The position numbers and the translations under genes are program-made. From Bacteroidales bacterium (lineage in GTDB: Bacteria > Bacteroidota > Bacteroidia > Bacteroidales > BM520): 64,000 nt of DNA. Shown one piece after another: positions 34,524 through 44,020 of the stretch (position 1 is its first letter; every line of letters begins with the position of its first letter). A model generated the notes under the pieces. That model had not been told where the DNA came from. It did no database searches and was given only the letters and a program-made list of their open reading frames with translations. The stretch is from the NCBI GenBank assembly GCA_016285515.1, contig JAEEQW010000008.1, positions 1 to 64,000 of the forward strand. Reading direction: 5' to 3'.

Positions 34524-34623
34524 CAAAAATAGTAAAAATCCCTCATATAGGGATAAATTTTATAAAAAAAGCACTGTTATAGGGATAATTAGTGATGTTT
34601 TTAGCACTTATTGAGGGATTTTT
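34524..34623 (-). promoter_or_regulatory. Promoter with operator-like inverted repeats for the AAA/DUF4143 gene
   Basis: The minus strand carries TATTTTTG (34524-34531), a -7 match, 22 bases from the start. Just upstream, AAAAATCCCTCA (34534-34545) and its exact reverse complement TGAGGGATTTTT (34612-34623) flank the region. Inside are two direct copies of ATAGGGATAA with flanking A/T, at about 34547-34556 and 34580-34589. One repeat arm falls in the promoter spacer, so a bound protein would block polymerase. The rest of the 251-base gap (34503-34753) is AT-rich with no gene seen. Confidence 0.6.
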
Positions 34624-34753
34624 CCGAAAACACTAACTTTCCACTGAAAAATATATGTGGACAACAGCATTATAAAAGCAGCTTAAAAAATGATGAGTAA
34701 CCTAACTATTCTTCTTCGGGCTATCATGCTTGAAACCGCAGGCTTTATAAATC

Positions 34754-36985
34754 TTAATGGTTCCTTTCGATAATCAAATCATGGTATTTGTCTGCAATGT
34801 TAGAAGCGATGGCAATAGGATCGCCTGAAGCTACAGGGTTGAACTGGCCGATGCGGTTCTTATACCATTGAGTTTCAAATCCATACTTTGGAATAGTGTC
34901 AAGTCCGGTCATAATTTGACGGAAATAATGCTCGTCGAAATCCTTTCCTTCATTAAAACAATAATTTGCATAATCAAAAAATTTCAGCCAACGTCCTTTG
35001 TAGTAGGAATCGACAAGTCCGGCCCAGGTCCGGCTTCCGTAGTCGTTGAGAAGATTGTCGCGTCCTGCCCACATTGTGATAAGGTCACGGGCATTGCTTT
35101 CGTAATAATTTTTCTCGGCATCATCCTTGCCGAAAGCACGCGAGTCATCAATCCATTTCCCGAGGAGAAATGCACTCTGAGTGTTCAATATGTCATCCAA
35201 GTCAGTGAGAACATCAATCATAATCTTCTCGGTTTCAGCACATTTTGCAATATCTTTAGCCTCATGGAATTTGCAGTAGTCTTTATACAAATCGGTAAAG
35301 AAATTGCTGAGCAACTGACGTGTGACATTTGCCACATCAAAGCCATGAGCGCGTGTGTTGCTTTCAGCTTTAAGCAGCAGCTCAAGGGCATTGAGCAGGT
35401 TAATGTTGTTATATTTTATTGTTGTGCCGATGTAATATTGATAAGGTTTGAGAGTGGGACGTCCATTGAGCATTGAGGCCTGACCTGGGGATGCAGGGGA
35501 CTGATAAACCGTGTCTGCAAGCAGTTTCCAGGCTGCACGGTTGTTTTCATCCACTTTGCCTGCATGCCTGTCGGCAAGACTTTCAATCCATTGCCCAACG
35601 TTTTTATGCAAATCGAAGTCCCATGCCTTTTCGAAAATATATTCATACATGAACGGATTACAATCGAGCCCTTCGAGAGTTGAACCTAAACCGACAAAAT
35701 TGTAACCGCCGTTTCTGACAGTGTTTTCGATTCTGGCGTTGACAGTGTCGATATTGCCTGCCAGACGAGAGTTCCCACCGAAATTGCCAAGGTAGCACCA
35801 GATATATGGCACACCGAAATATTTGTTTGTACGCTGCCAAACTTCCGTTCTTTCGCAGTAATAGTCAAGGAGAATCTGTTTGTCTTTCGGGAAGGAGGTG
35901 ATATAAGGTTCAACACGTTCATTGGTCCAGAAATAGCGTTCGTTCCAGAAGAGCCACGTCATCTGAAGCCATATTGCGTCAGGGTCAGCAGCTGCAAGCG
36001 ACTCATAAACCTGACGGCTTACGCGCCCCAGATACAGTGGGTCATCGGAAGGAGGTGTCATTTCATTGAAAAGGTCAATGCCGTAAATATGGTCGGTACC
36101 ATAAAGATTCGTTTCTTCAGTGATGAATTTCTGCTGAATGAAAGTGAACAATGTGTCCATCGGGTCAAGGAAGCTGCACCAGCAAGCGGTGTCAAAATCA
36201 CACCAGTTGCCGAGTGAAGACAGTGGTGCATTCGGAAATATTCTTTTGATTTCAGGAGGGACATGACCGGCGAAACCTGGCAATACGGGCCGCATGTTGA
36301 GTTCACGTTCACGAGTGACTATCTGTTTCTGAAGAGCTTCCTGGTCTTCGAGCCATGACATTGGGAGCGGTCCGTCATGACGGTCTATATTCTGCATCCT
36401 GTGCCAAGGAAGATGAGCAGGTCCGGTAAAATAGCTTCTGATCTCTTCATCAGTCAGGCCTAAATCAGTCCACACCCTGTACCATATAGCTTCCTGACCT
36501 GTAATTGCAAGAGGAAGGTTGACACCGTTGAGAGCCATCCAGTCGATGAAATGCTCCCAGTCGTCCCATCTCCACCATGGCATAGTGTAGCCGAAAGTGC
36601 AATAATTGAGGAAAAACCTGTTTTTTACGCGGGCGTCAATGCTGATTTTTTCCGGCACTTCTGGCAGGTGGGACGGCATGTCCGTCTTGTCATTGGCAAA
36701 CCATGAAACCTCTGTTTTGCAATAATATTTCAGATAATGGTTGAGGCCGACGGCCATACTGTTGGCATTATTGCCGCTAATGATTATTTTACCGTTTTTC
36801 GACTCAATCTCGAAACGGTCAACTGAGTCGGCATCCAATTTCTTGAATGAAAATGATTTGGCGTGTTCAGGAATGATTCGTGACGTAAGATTTTTTGCGG
36901 CAGTGATATCTTTGTCGGTTTTGCCGCAACTACTTGACATAACTGCTATCAAAGGCAATAGCAGGACAAAAAAGTATTTTTTCAT
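34754..36985 (-). CDS. Alpha-N-acetylglucosaminidase (GH89), lipoprotein
   Basis: GH89 enzymes release terminal alpha-GlcNAc, for example from gastric-type mucin or heparan fragments. The 743-residue protein has a lipoprotein signal (lipobox SSSC, Cys20), a short N-terminal domain (about 30-110) with GNNANSMAVGLNHYLKYY, and the NAGLU barrel starting RFFLNYCTFGYTMPWW. The likely catalytic Glu residues lie in GIDLFNEMTPP (about residue 308) and GSTLEGLDCNP (about 437), matching Glu316 and Glu446 of human NAGLU. A helical C-terminal domain completes it. No SusC/SusD pair is adjacent. It has its own divergent promoter facing cysS. Confidence 0.95.
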   Translation of the reverse strand: MKKYFFVLLLPLIAVMSSSCGKTDKDITAAKNLTSRIIPEHAKSFSFKKLDADSVDRFEIESKNGKIIISGNNANSMAVGLNHYLKYYCKTEVSWFANDKTDMPSHLPEVPEKISIDARVKNRFFLNYCTFGYTMPWWRWDDWEHFIDWMALNGVNLPLAITGQEAIWYRVWTDLGLTDEEIRSYFTGPAHLPWHRMQNIDRHDGPLPMSWLEDQEALQKQIVTRERELNMRPVLPGFAGHVPPEIKRIFPNAPLSSLGNWCDFDTACWCSFLDPMDTLFTFIQQKFITEETNLYGTDHIYGIDLFNEMTPPSDDPLYLGRVSRQVYESLAAADPDAIWLQMTWLFWNERYFWTNERVEPYITSFPKDKQILLDYYCERTEVWQRTNKYFGVPYIWCYLGNFGGNSRLAGNIDTVNARIENTVRNGGYNFVGLGSTLEGLDCNPFMYEYIFEKAWDFDLHKNVGQWIESLADRHAGKVDENNRAAWKLLADTVYQSPASPGQASMLNGRPTLKPYQYYIGTTIKYNNINLLNALELLLKAESNTRAHGFDVANVTRQLLSNFFTDLYKDYCKFHEAKDIAKCAETEKIMIDVLTDLDDILNTQSAFLLGKWIDDSRAFGKDDAEKNYYESNARDLITMWAGRDNLLNDYGSRTWAGLVDSYYKGRWLKFFDYANYCFNEGKDFDEHYFRQIMTGLDTIPKYGFETQWYKNRIGQFNPVASGDPIAIASNIADKYHDLIIERNH

Positions 36986-37004
36986 TTTTTAGGATTGAAA
37001 TAAC

Positions 37005-37036
37005 GTTGCAAAGGTATTGAATTTTATATACCTTTG
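37005..37036. promoter_or_regulatory. Divergent promoters between the GH89 gene and cysS
   Basis: On the plus strand GTTG (37005-37008) and TACCTTTG (37029-37036) form a -33/-7 pair with a 20-base spacer toward cysS. On the minus strand TACCTTTG (37016-37009) faces the GH89 gene. The two -7 boxes form an inverted repeat GCAAAGGTAT/ATACCTTTGC, so the promoters overlap and polymerases would compete. Confidence 0.65.
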
Positions 37037-37058
37037 CATTTTTATTGAAAATTAAAAA

Positions 37059-38522
37059 ATGGAACATAATCTTTATATCACAAATTCCTTGTCAGGAAAG
37101 AAGGAAAAATTCGAACCTGTCGCTCCGCCTCATGTCGGAATGTATGTCTGCGGACCTACCGTTTATGGCGACGCCCATCTCGGTCATGCCCGTCCGGCAA
37201 TCACTTTTGACCTGTTGTATAGATACTTGATTCATTTAGGCTATAAAGTGCGTTATGTCAGGAACATAACTGATGTCGGCCATCTTGAACATGATATGGA
37301 CGAGGGCGAAGACAAGATTGCCAAGAAGGCCCGTCTCGAACAGCTTGAACCAATGGAAGTTGCACAGCATTATTCCAATTCGTACCATCGCGATATGCAT
37401 CGTCTGAATGTGCTGGACCCATCCATAGAACCGTTGGCATCAGGACATATTTCAGACCAGATTGACATGATCCAGAAGATAATCGACAACGGTTACGCTT
37501 ACGTTTCCAACGGCTCAGTCTATTTTGACGTTCCCAAATATTCGAAGGACAATCCATACGGCATTCTTTCAGGACGTAAATATGAGGATATGATAAACAA
37601 TACCCGTGAGCTTGCCGGTCAGGATGAAAAACATAATCCGGTTGACTTTGCTCTCTGGAAAAAGGCTGCTCCGGAGCATATCATGAAATGGAACTCCCCA
37701 TGGAGCGTCGGATTCCCTGGATGGCATGCCGAATGCTCGGCCATGAGTGCCAAATATCTTGGTATGCCTTTTGATATCCACGGCGGCGGCATGGACCTCA
37801 AATTCCCTCATCATGAGTCGGAAATTGCGCAGTCGGTAGCAGCTTATGGAGTGATGCCAGTCAAATATTGGATGCACAACAACATGATTACCATCAACGG
37901 GCAGAAAATGGGCAAGTCACTTGGTAATTTCATCATCCTCGATGACTTCTTCAAAGGTAACAGCACGCTTCTTGCACAGCCGTATTCCCCGATGACAATC
38001 CGTTTCTTCATCCTCCAGGCCCATTATCGTTCCGAACTCGACTTCTCCAACGATGCATTGCAGGCTGCTGAAAAAGGCATGAAACGTCTGCTCGTGGCAA
38101 TAAAAACCCTCAGCCGCCTGAAACCCGGTAAGACGTCCGACTTCAACGTTGGCGAATTTGAAAAGAAATGCTTCGAAGCCCTCGATGATGACCTGAATAC
38201 TCCAATCCTGATTGCTTATCTGTTTGATGCTGTGAAAGCAATCAACTCCGTTGCCGACAACAAGATGTCGATTACTGCGGATGATTTGGAAAAGCTCAAA
38301 TCGTTGATGCATACCATCGTATTCGACATCCTCGGATTGATTGACGAGGTGGAAGGCAACAACAACAAGCTGATTGATGACTTGATGAGCCTGATTCTCG
38401 ATTTGCGCGCCAAATCACGCCAGAATAAAGATTGGGCTACATCCGACCAAATACGTGATGCCTTAAAGGCGGCTAATGTGATTGTCAAAGACGGTAAGGA
38501 CGGTACAACTTGGGAAATATAA
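37059..38522 (+). CDS. cysS: Cysteinyl-tRNA synthetase
   Basis: This class I synthetase charges tRNA-Cys. The 487-residue protein has the zinc/active-site Cys in [19 protein letters not shown] with the HIGH-type [13 protein letters not shown] and HHESEIAQS zinc ligands, and the KMSKS-type loop [10 protein letters not shown]. The C-terminal helical domain is complete. The ispG start follows the stop codon directly, so the two are coupled. Confidence 0.97.
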   Translation: MEHNLYITNSLSGKKEKFEPVAPPHVGMYVCGPTVYGDAHLGHARPAITFDLLYRYLIHLGYKVRYVRNITDVGHLEHDMDEGEDKIAKKARLEQLEPMEVAQHYSNSYHRDMHRLNVLDPSIEPLASGHISDQIDMIQKIIDNGYAYVSNGSVYFDVPKYSKDNPYGILSGRKYEDMINNTRELAGQDEKHNPVDFALWKKAAPEHIMKWNSPWSVGFPGWHAECSAMSAKYLGMPFDIHGGGMDLKFPHHESEIAQSVAAYGVMPVKYWMHNNMITINGQKMGKSLGNFIILDDFFKGNSTLLAQPYSPMTIRFFILQAHYRSELDFSNDALQAAEKGMKRLLVAIKTLSRLKPGKTSDFNVGEFEKKCFEALDDDLNTPILIAYLFDAVKAINSVADNKMSITADDLEKLKSLMHTIVFDILGLIDEVEGNNNKLIDDLMSLILDLRAKSRQNKDWATSDQIRDALKAANVIVKDGKDGTTWEI

Positions 38523-40097
38523 ATGAGCAAAGAAATAGTCATAGGAAATTTGCGTCTTGGTGGCAGTAACCCTGTGAGGATCCAGTCAATGACTAATACT
38601 CCGACTGATGATGTGAAGGCTACTGTCAATCAGACTATTGAGTTATGCGACAATGGTTGCGAACTTGTCAGGATAACCACACGCAATATCCGTGATGTCA
38701 ATTGCCTTTCTGAAATCAAGGAAGAACTTGTCAGAAGAAACTGTTTGGTGCCTGTCATCGCTGATGTGCACTTCAATCCCAAGGTGGCAGAGCTATCTGC
38801 ATCTGTTGTCGAAAAGGTAAGGATAAATCCTGGAAACTATATTGACAAGAAGGCAGGAAAAACAACATTTACTGACGAAGATACTGTCAATGCAATCAAT
38901 GCGGCTAAAGGCAACCTCATACCTTTAATCAATATCTGCAAGAAACACGACACTGCAATCCGTATCGGAAGCAACCAGGGCTCATTGTCCGATAGAATTG
39001 TTTTCAAATATGGAGATACAGCAAAAGGTATGGTGGAGGCTGTCATGGAATTTCTCCAGATATTCGAAGAGCTTGATTTTCATAACATTGTAATTTCATT
39101 GAAATCAAGCAATCCTATGGTTATGATTGAAGCCAACCGTCTCATGGTTGAACGCATGAATCAGATTGGCGTTGACTATCCGTTACATCTTGGAGTAACC
39201 GAAGCCGGCAACGGCCAGGAGGCGCGAATCAAATCCGCAATAGGCATTGGCACTCTTCTCTGCGAAGGTATTGGCGATACTATCAGAGTGTCACTGTCGG
39301 AGCCGCCTGTGGAGGAAATCCAACCTGCCAAGGAGATTGCCCGATATAAGAATAATATTCATGTAAAGAAATTTGATGTGGGCAAACGTCCGATTTTGCA
39401 GGATTCACAACATCCTTTGTCTGTCATTGTTTCGGATAATATCGCAAGGTTAAGTAATGACGGATATAAACTTGCCGATTTCATAATCAAGGATGTTGGC
39501 AGTCATAATGATTTCATACTCTTCAATGACAATGATTTCCCTAATGCCAAAGTTATGGAAGTTACAGGAGCGTCTTTGAAGGATATTTGCGAACACCTTG
39601 ACTGCTATTTCTCTGAAGAGCCTTACAGACCGTTGGTTGTCAAAAAATATTATAACAGGGACATTCCTTATGAGCGTCTGATGATAGAGGCTGCAATAGA
39701 AATTGGCTTTATCATCACTAATTATCCTGTCTCGGGAATATGGACCAATGTCAGGGAATCCATATTGGCTGACATATTGCAGGCCACACGTAACAGACTT
39801 TCAAAACCTGAGTTTATTAGTTGCCCTACTTGTGGCCGTACTGAATATGATCTGATTTCAGTAGCTGATGAAGTTAAACGTAAAACCTCTCACCTTAAGG
39901 ACATTACGATTGGCGTGATGGGATGTGTTGTCAATGGCCCCGGTGAAATGCGTGGCGCGGACTATGGTGTGGTGGGTTTTGGTAAAAACAAAGTCATTCT
40001 TTACAGAGGCTGTGAGGCTGTTGGCCAGCCATTTCCTGCTTCTGAAGCTGCCGACCGTCTTCTTGAACTTATAAATAATGATAAACATATTAAATAA
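38523..40097 (+). CDS. ispG: 4-hydroxy-3-methylbut-2-enyl diphosphate synthase
   Basis: IspG performs the penultimate step of the MEP isoprenoid pathway with a [4Fe-4S] cluster. The 524-residue protein has a TIM barrel (residues about 1-260; VRIQSMTNTPTDDVKAT, RINPGNYIDKKAG, GVTEAGNGQEARIKSAIGIG), a middle insert (about 270-410) and the C-terminal cluster domain with CPTCGRTEYDL and GVMGCVVNGPGE, which supply the three Cys and one Glu ligand. E. coli IspG is about 370 residues and the insert-bearing Bacteroidota/plant type about 600 or more, so this insert is short. Confidence 0.95.
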   Translation: MSKEIVIGNLRLGGSNPVRIQSMTNTPTDDVKATVNQTIELCDNGCELVRITTRNIRDVNCLSEIKEELVRRNCLVPVIADVHFNPKVAELSASVVEKVRINPGNYIDKKAGKTTFTDEDTVNAINAAKGNLIPLINICKKHDTAIRIGSNQGSLSDRIVFKYGDTAKGMVEAVMEFLQIFEELDFHNIVISLKSSNPMVMIEANRLMVERMNQIGVDYPLHLGVTEAGNGQEARIKSAIGIGTLLCEGIGDTIRVSLSEPPVEEIQPAKEIARYKNNIHVKKFDVGKRPILQDSQHPLSVIVSDNIARLSNDGYKLADFIIKDVGSHNDFILFNDNDFPNAKVMEVTGASLKDICEHLDCYFSEEPYRPLVVKKYYNRDIPYERLMIEAAIEIGFIITNYPVSGIWTNVRESILADILQATRNRLSKPEFISCPTCGRTEYDLISVADEVKRKTSHLKDITIGVMGCVVNGPGEMRGADYGVVGFGKNKVILYRGCEAVGQPFPASEAADRLLELINNDKHIK

Positions 40098-40104
40098 TCA
40101 TATT

Positions 40105-42999
40105 ATGAAAAAATTATTACTCATGGTATTGCTGTCATTATGTTGGATATTCCTTCCGGCAGCGTATATTGTTGACTATCCAGTGACTCTTCATCAGCCT
40201 GACGGCACTGAAATTCACTGCTTTGCATCAGGTGATGAATATTACAACTGGTATCATGATGCAAACCATTTCACCATTATTGCCAACAGCGAAGGCTATT
40301 ATTGCTACGCTGTGCTGTCGGGTGACAAGGTTGTTGCATCACAGTATGTGGTCGGTTCCGTTGACCCTGCGTCAGTCGGCATCAAACCGGGAGTTAGTAT
40401 CTCCGCCGAGGCCAAGAACGCCATCAGAGATTCCTTCGTGAAAAACACCCCTCCGAAAACTCCGATTCCGGGGTATGATGTGAGCAAGGGCAAACTTGAC
40501 AATTTCGGAGAGATGAATAATCTTGTGGTATATATCTATTTCAAGGATCAGACCCCATTCCCTGAAGACACTGCTTATTATTGGGGTATGTTCAATGGTA
40601 GCGGAGATGTGTCGAATCAGACTTTGCAGAATTATTTTGAGACCGTGTCTTATAATCAGTTCTCAATCCAGTCATATTTTTTCCCTCTAACGGAAACAAC
40701 TGAGATTCTTGCTTATCAGGACAGTCATATCAGGGAATATTATATGCCTTATGACCCTGTGACAGCTCCGTCCGGATATCAAGAAAACGAAAGGGCTGAC
40801 AGGGAATTCCAGCTGCTGCACGATGCAATAGAATTTATTGCCGATGAGGTTCCGGAAAACATTAACCTTGACCATAACCACGATGGCTATGTTGACAATG
40901 TGGTGTTTATTGTCAGAGGCGATGTAACCGCATGGTCAACACTTCTGTGGCCTCATCGCTGGTCATTGTATTCGCATTATGCCTATATTCACGGCCTGAG
41001 AGTTTATGACTTCAATTTCCAGATTGAAACCCACCTCAACAGCTCTGAAGCCAGTGTGCTCTGTCATGAAATGTTCCATTCGCTTGGCGCTCCGGACCTG
41101 TACAGATATTCCGACAATACCATCGCTCCGATAGGTAATTGGGATGTCATGTCGGGCAATCTGCATCCGGCACAATCAATGTCTGCCTATATGAAATACA
41201 AATATGGAGGCTGGATTGATGAAATTCCTGAAATTACCGAAGGTGGTGTGTATTATCTTAATACACCTTATTCTTCTGAAAACTGTGTTTATAAGATTGC
41301 TTCACCGAATTCTTCCGCCGAATATTTTGTGTTGGAATATAGAAACAAAACTCATCCGTTTGAAACTAAAATGCCGGGAGAGGGATTGCTTATTTTCAGA
41401 GCATATCCAAGCATAAACGGCAATGCAGGCGGACCACCGGATGAACTCTACGTGTTTCGCTATGGTGGAACCAACACTTTGACCAACGGCAATATCAATA
41501 ATGCCAATTTCAATTCTGCTGTCGGCAGAACGGAATTCGATGACAATACTAATCCGCCATGTTTCCTGAAAGACAATACCCCAGGTGGCATATTCATCAA
41601 AAATGTCGGCTCTGTTAGTACCCAGATATCATTTGAAGTCTGGTTCGATGTAGTACCGACTGCTGAATTTGAAGCTTCATCAACTGAGGTAACAGTTGGC
41701 TGTCCTGTTGATTTTAGCGCCACTTCATATAATTTCGTTGACAATTGGTTTTGGGATTTCGAGGATGCTACTCCGAGTTCTTCAGAAGAACAGAATCCAA
41801 CCGGAATTGTCTTTAATTCCCCCGGATATAAGACTGTAACGCTGACAGTTATGAACGAACATGGTGACGGTACCATTACAAAGGAAGGATATATCTATGT
41901 CAATGACACAGACGGACCTTCTGTAAGTTTCAGTTCTGACAGACAAACTGTGTGCCTCGATGGTCAGGCTATTCATTTTTATGGTGATGGCGATTTGTGC
42001 CCTACTTCGTGGCAATGGTCTTTCTCACCAAATACTGTCACTTTCATTGAAGGTACTGATGCAAATTCGCAGAATCCCGTGGTTTCATTCGATGTCGCTG
42101 GCGACTATGATGTGACTCTCTCAGTATCAAATGCCAACAAAACCAATACATTGACAGTTGAGAACTATGTTTCAATGTCCGGAATCAGTATCCATGATTA
42201 TCATGAGGATTTTGAAAACATCAACAATATTCAGGAAGCAGGCTGGTTGGTTGAGAATCCTGACAATAAGCTTACATGGGAGCTTGCTGAAACTCTTGAA
42301 AACAACGGTGTCAATCATGCCCCATACGTCAATTTCTTCAAATATAACGGTGTCGATAAAAAAGATTATCTGATTTCTCCATATTTCAAACTTGATGGAA
42401 GATATCAGCTTCATTTCAGACATGCATACAGAATGAAGAATAGTGCTGTTTCTGATACTTTAAATGTGAGCATATCAACTGATTGCGGGGACACATGGCA
42501 ACTTTTGGAATCTTTCTATGAGGATGGTTCAAACAACTTTGTAACTGGACCGGCAGTCAATTATGATTTCATTCCGCAGGATGTTACCGATTGGTGCGGC
42601 AACATGTCCGACTATGCAGATTGTCTGACTGTGGATTTGAGCGATTATGCTGGTTATGAAAACGTTATGATTAGATTTGAAGCCGTGAAATTGGTCGGAA
42701 ATAATCTGTTTATCGACGATATTTATTTCGAATCTCTTGACGGAATCAACGATTATGCAGATATGGAATCGTTTACTCTGTTCCCTAACCCGAATAATGG
42801 TATTTTCACTCTCCGTTGTGACGGAAATTATAGTAATGTTAAGGTTGATGTGTTCAATATTACCGGAACAAGAGTACTGTCGAAGAATTTTATTGGCTCC
42901 AACTCTGTAATTGACCTTTCAGACTGTCCCGACGGATTGTATATTGTCAATATAACCACAAACAATTACTCTCAAAAGCTGAAGTTAATCAAACAATAG
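40105..42999 (+). CDS. Secreted M6-family metalloprotease with PKD domains and T9SS signal
   Basis: The start at 40105 gives a signal peptide (MKKLLLMVLLSLCWIFLPAA) and 964 residues; the longer frame begins inside ispG. A propeptide-like N-terminus (about 25-130) is followed by the M6 domain with zinc motif HEMFHSLGAPD (His321, Glu322, His325). Two PKD domains (about 515-690), a jelly-roll/MAM-like domain (about 690-890; FENINNIQEAGW, NLFIDDIYFE) and a type A T9SS sorting domain (FTLFPNPNNGIFTL ... CPDGLYIVNI) follow. It is probably an extracellular or surface protease. It lies one base before the next gene, suggesting an operon with the two TPR proteins. Confidence 0.93.
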   Translation: MKKLLLMVLLSLCWIFLPAAYIVDYPVTLHQPDGTEIHCFASGDEYYNWYHDANHFTIIANSEGYYCYAVLSGDKVVASQYVVGSVDPASVGIKPGVSISAEAKNAIRDSFVKNTPPKTPIPGYDVSKGKLDNFGEMNNLVVYIYFKDQTPFPEDTAYYWGMFNGSGDVSNQTLQNYFETVSYNQFSIQSYFFPLTETTEILAYQDSHIREYYMPYDPVTAPSGYQENERADREFQLLHDAIEFIADEVPENINLDHNHDGYVDNVVFIVRGDVTAWSTLLWPHRWSLYSHYAYIHGLRVYDFNFQIETHLNSSEASVLCHEMFHSLGAPDLYRYSDNTIAPIGNWDVMSGNLHPAQSMSAYMKYKYGGWIDEIPEITEGGVYYLNTPYSSENCVYKIASPNSSAEYFVLEYRNKTHPFETKMPGEGLLIFRAYPSINGNAGGPPDELYVFRYGGTNTLTNGNINNANFNSAVGRTEFDDNTNPPCFLKDNTPGGIFIKNVGSVSTQISFEVWFDVVPTAEFEASSTEVTVGCPVDFSATSYNFVDNWFWDFEDATPSSSEEQNPTGIVFNSPGYKTVTLTVMNEHGDGTITKEGYIYVNDTDGPSVSFSSDRQTVCLDGQAIHFYGDGDLCPTSWQWSFSPNTVTFIEGTDANSQNPVVSFDVAGDYDVTLSVSNANKTNTLTVENYVSMSGISIHDYHEDFENINNIQEAGWLVENPDNKLTWELAETLENNGVNHAPYVNFFKYNGVDKKDYLISPYFKLDGRYQLHFRHAYRMKNSAVSDTLNVSISTDCGDTWQLLESFYEDGSNNFVTGPAVNYDFIPQDVTDWCGNMSDYADCLTVDLSDYAGYENVMIRFEAVKLVGNNLFIDDIYFESLDGINDYADMESFTLFPNPNNGIFTLRCDGNYSNVKVDVFNITGTRVLSKNFIGSNSVIDLSDCPDGLYIVNITTNNYSQKLKLIKQ

Positions 43000-43000
43000 C

Positions 43001-44020
43001 ATGAAACGATTCTGTTCATCTTTTTGTCTGATATTCTGTATTTTATCGCTCTCTGCTCAAAATGACATGCTGTCGTTCAACATGTACAATACAGGTGTGT
43101 CGTATCTGAAAAACAATAATGTTGACTCCGCTTTGTACTATTTTTCGATGTCTCTTTCCGTTAATCCAGAACTGAGCAAAGCTTATTATAATTCGGCATA
43201 TTGCTATTATATTCTCAGGGATTATGGCAATTGTCTGAGGAATATAGACATGTTCATGAAAAATAATATCACAGCCGACTGCGTCTATTTACGCGGACGC
43301 TGTAATCATCACCTTGGCAATCTTGAAAGTGCTACGGCTGATTATTACAATGCGACTATTATAGATGGCAATATGGATATGGCTTATTATTATAGTGGTG
43401 TCATCAATTTTGAAAGCGGTGATTATGCAAAGGCGATATCCAACTTTTCCAAAGCATTGAATATCAATGGCAAAAAGAATGTTTACTATTATAATCGTGG
43501 CTGTTGTTATAAGCGTATGGGCGAATATGAACTTGCAATTAACGATTTCATCAAGGCGCTGAGTCTTGGCGATAACAGTTCCCGACTGAAGAATAATCTT
43601 GCCTTCTGTTATATGAAAACCAGAAATGTCCGCAATGCGGTTAAAAATGTCAATGAGGCTCTGGCTGCTGATTCGGCATTTATTGAAACATATAACACCA
43701 ATGGGCTTGTTTCATATTTGATGAGTAATATGAAACAGATGATTATCCAACTTACTGACGGATTGGCTCGTAATCCTAATGATATCGTGTTGCTGAACAA
43801 TAGGGGGGTGGCTTATTTTGAACTTGGTAATTATGAGTCTGCTCTTGCCGATTTTGATAAAGTGCTTCGTCTTAATCCTGATGATGCAGAAGCATATTTC
43901 AATAGAGGCAACACCAAGATGATGCTGCGGGATGTGTATGGCGCCTGTAGTGACTGGCATCAGGCTCAAAGCCGTGGAATTGAACTGCAGGAATGGATAA
44001 TAGAGGAGTGTGAACCATGA
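43001..44020 (+). CDS. Periplasmic TPR protein
   Basis: The 339-residue protein has a signal peptide (MKRFCSSFCLIFCILSLSAQ) and about eight TPR units through to the end, for example YYYNRGCCYKRMGEYELAIN and LLNNRGVAYFELGNYESALA. It contains no catalytic domain. It overlaps the next gene by four bases (ATGA) and follows the M6 protease by one base. A scaffold role linked to the protease or to the PD40 protein is inference from gene order. Confidence 0.88.
   Translation: MKRFCSSFCLIFCILSLSAQNDMLSFNMYNTGVSYLKNNNVDSALYYFSMSLSVNPELSKAYYNSAYCYYILRDYGNCLRNIDMFMKNNITADCVYLRGRCNHHLGNLESATADYYNATIIDGNMDMAYYYSGVINFESGDYAKAISNFSKALNINGKKNVYYYNRGCCYKRMGEYELAINDFIKALSLGDNSSRLKNNLAFCYMKTRNVRNAVKNVNEALAADSAFIETYNTNGLVSYLMSNMKQMIIQLTDGLARNPNDIVLLNNRGVAYFELGNYESALADFDKVLRLNPDDAEAYFNRGNTKMMLRDVYGACSDWHQAQSRGIELQEWIIEECEP

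Noticed and set aside
34690-34780. Small plus-strand frame (MMSNLTILLRAIM...) in the gap after the GH89 gene
   Set aside because: About 27 codons, running into antisense of the GH89 3' end, without a convincing ribosome site or hydrophobic pattern.
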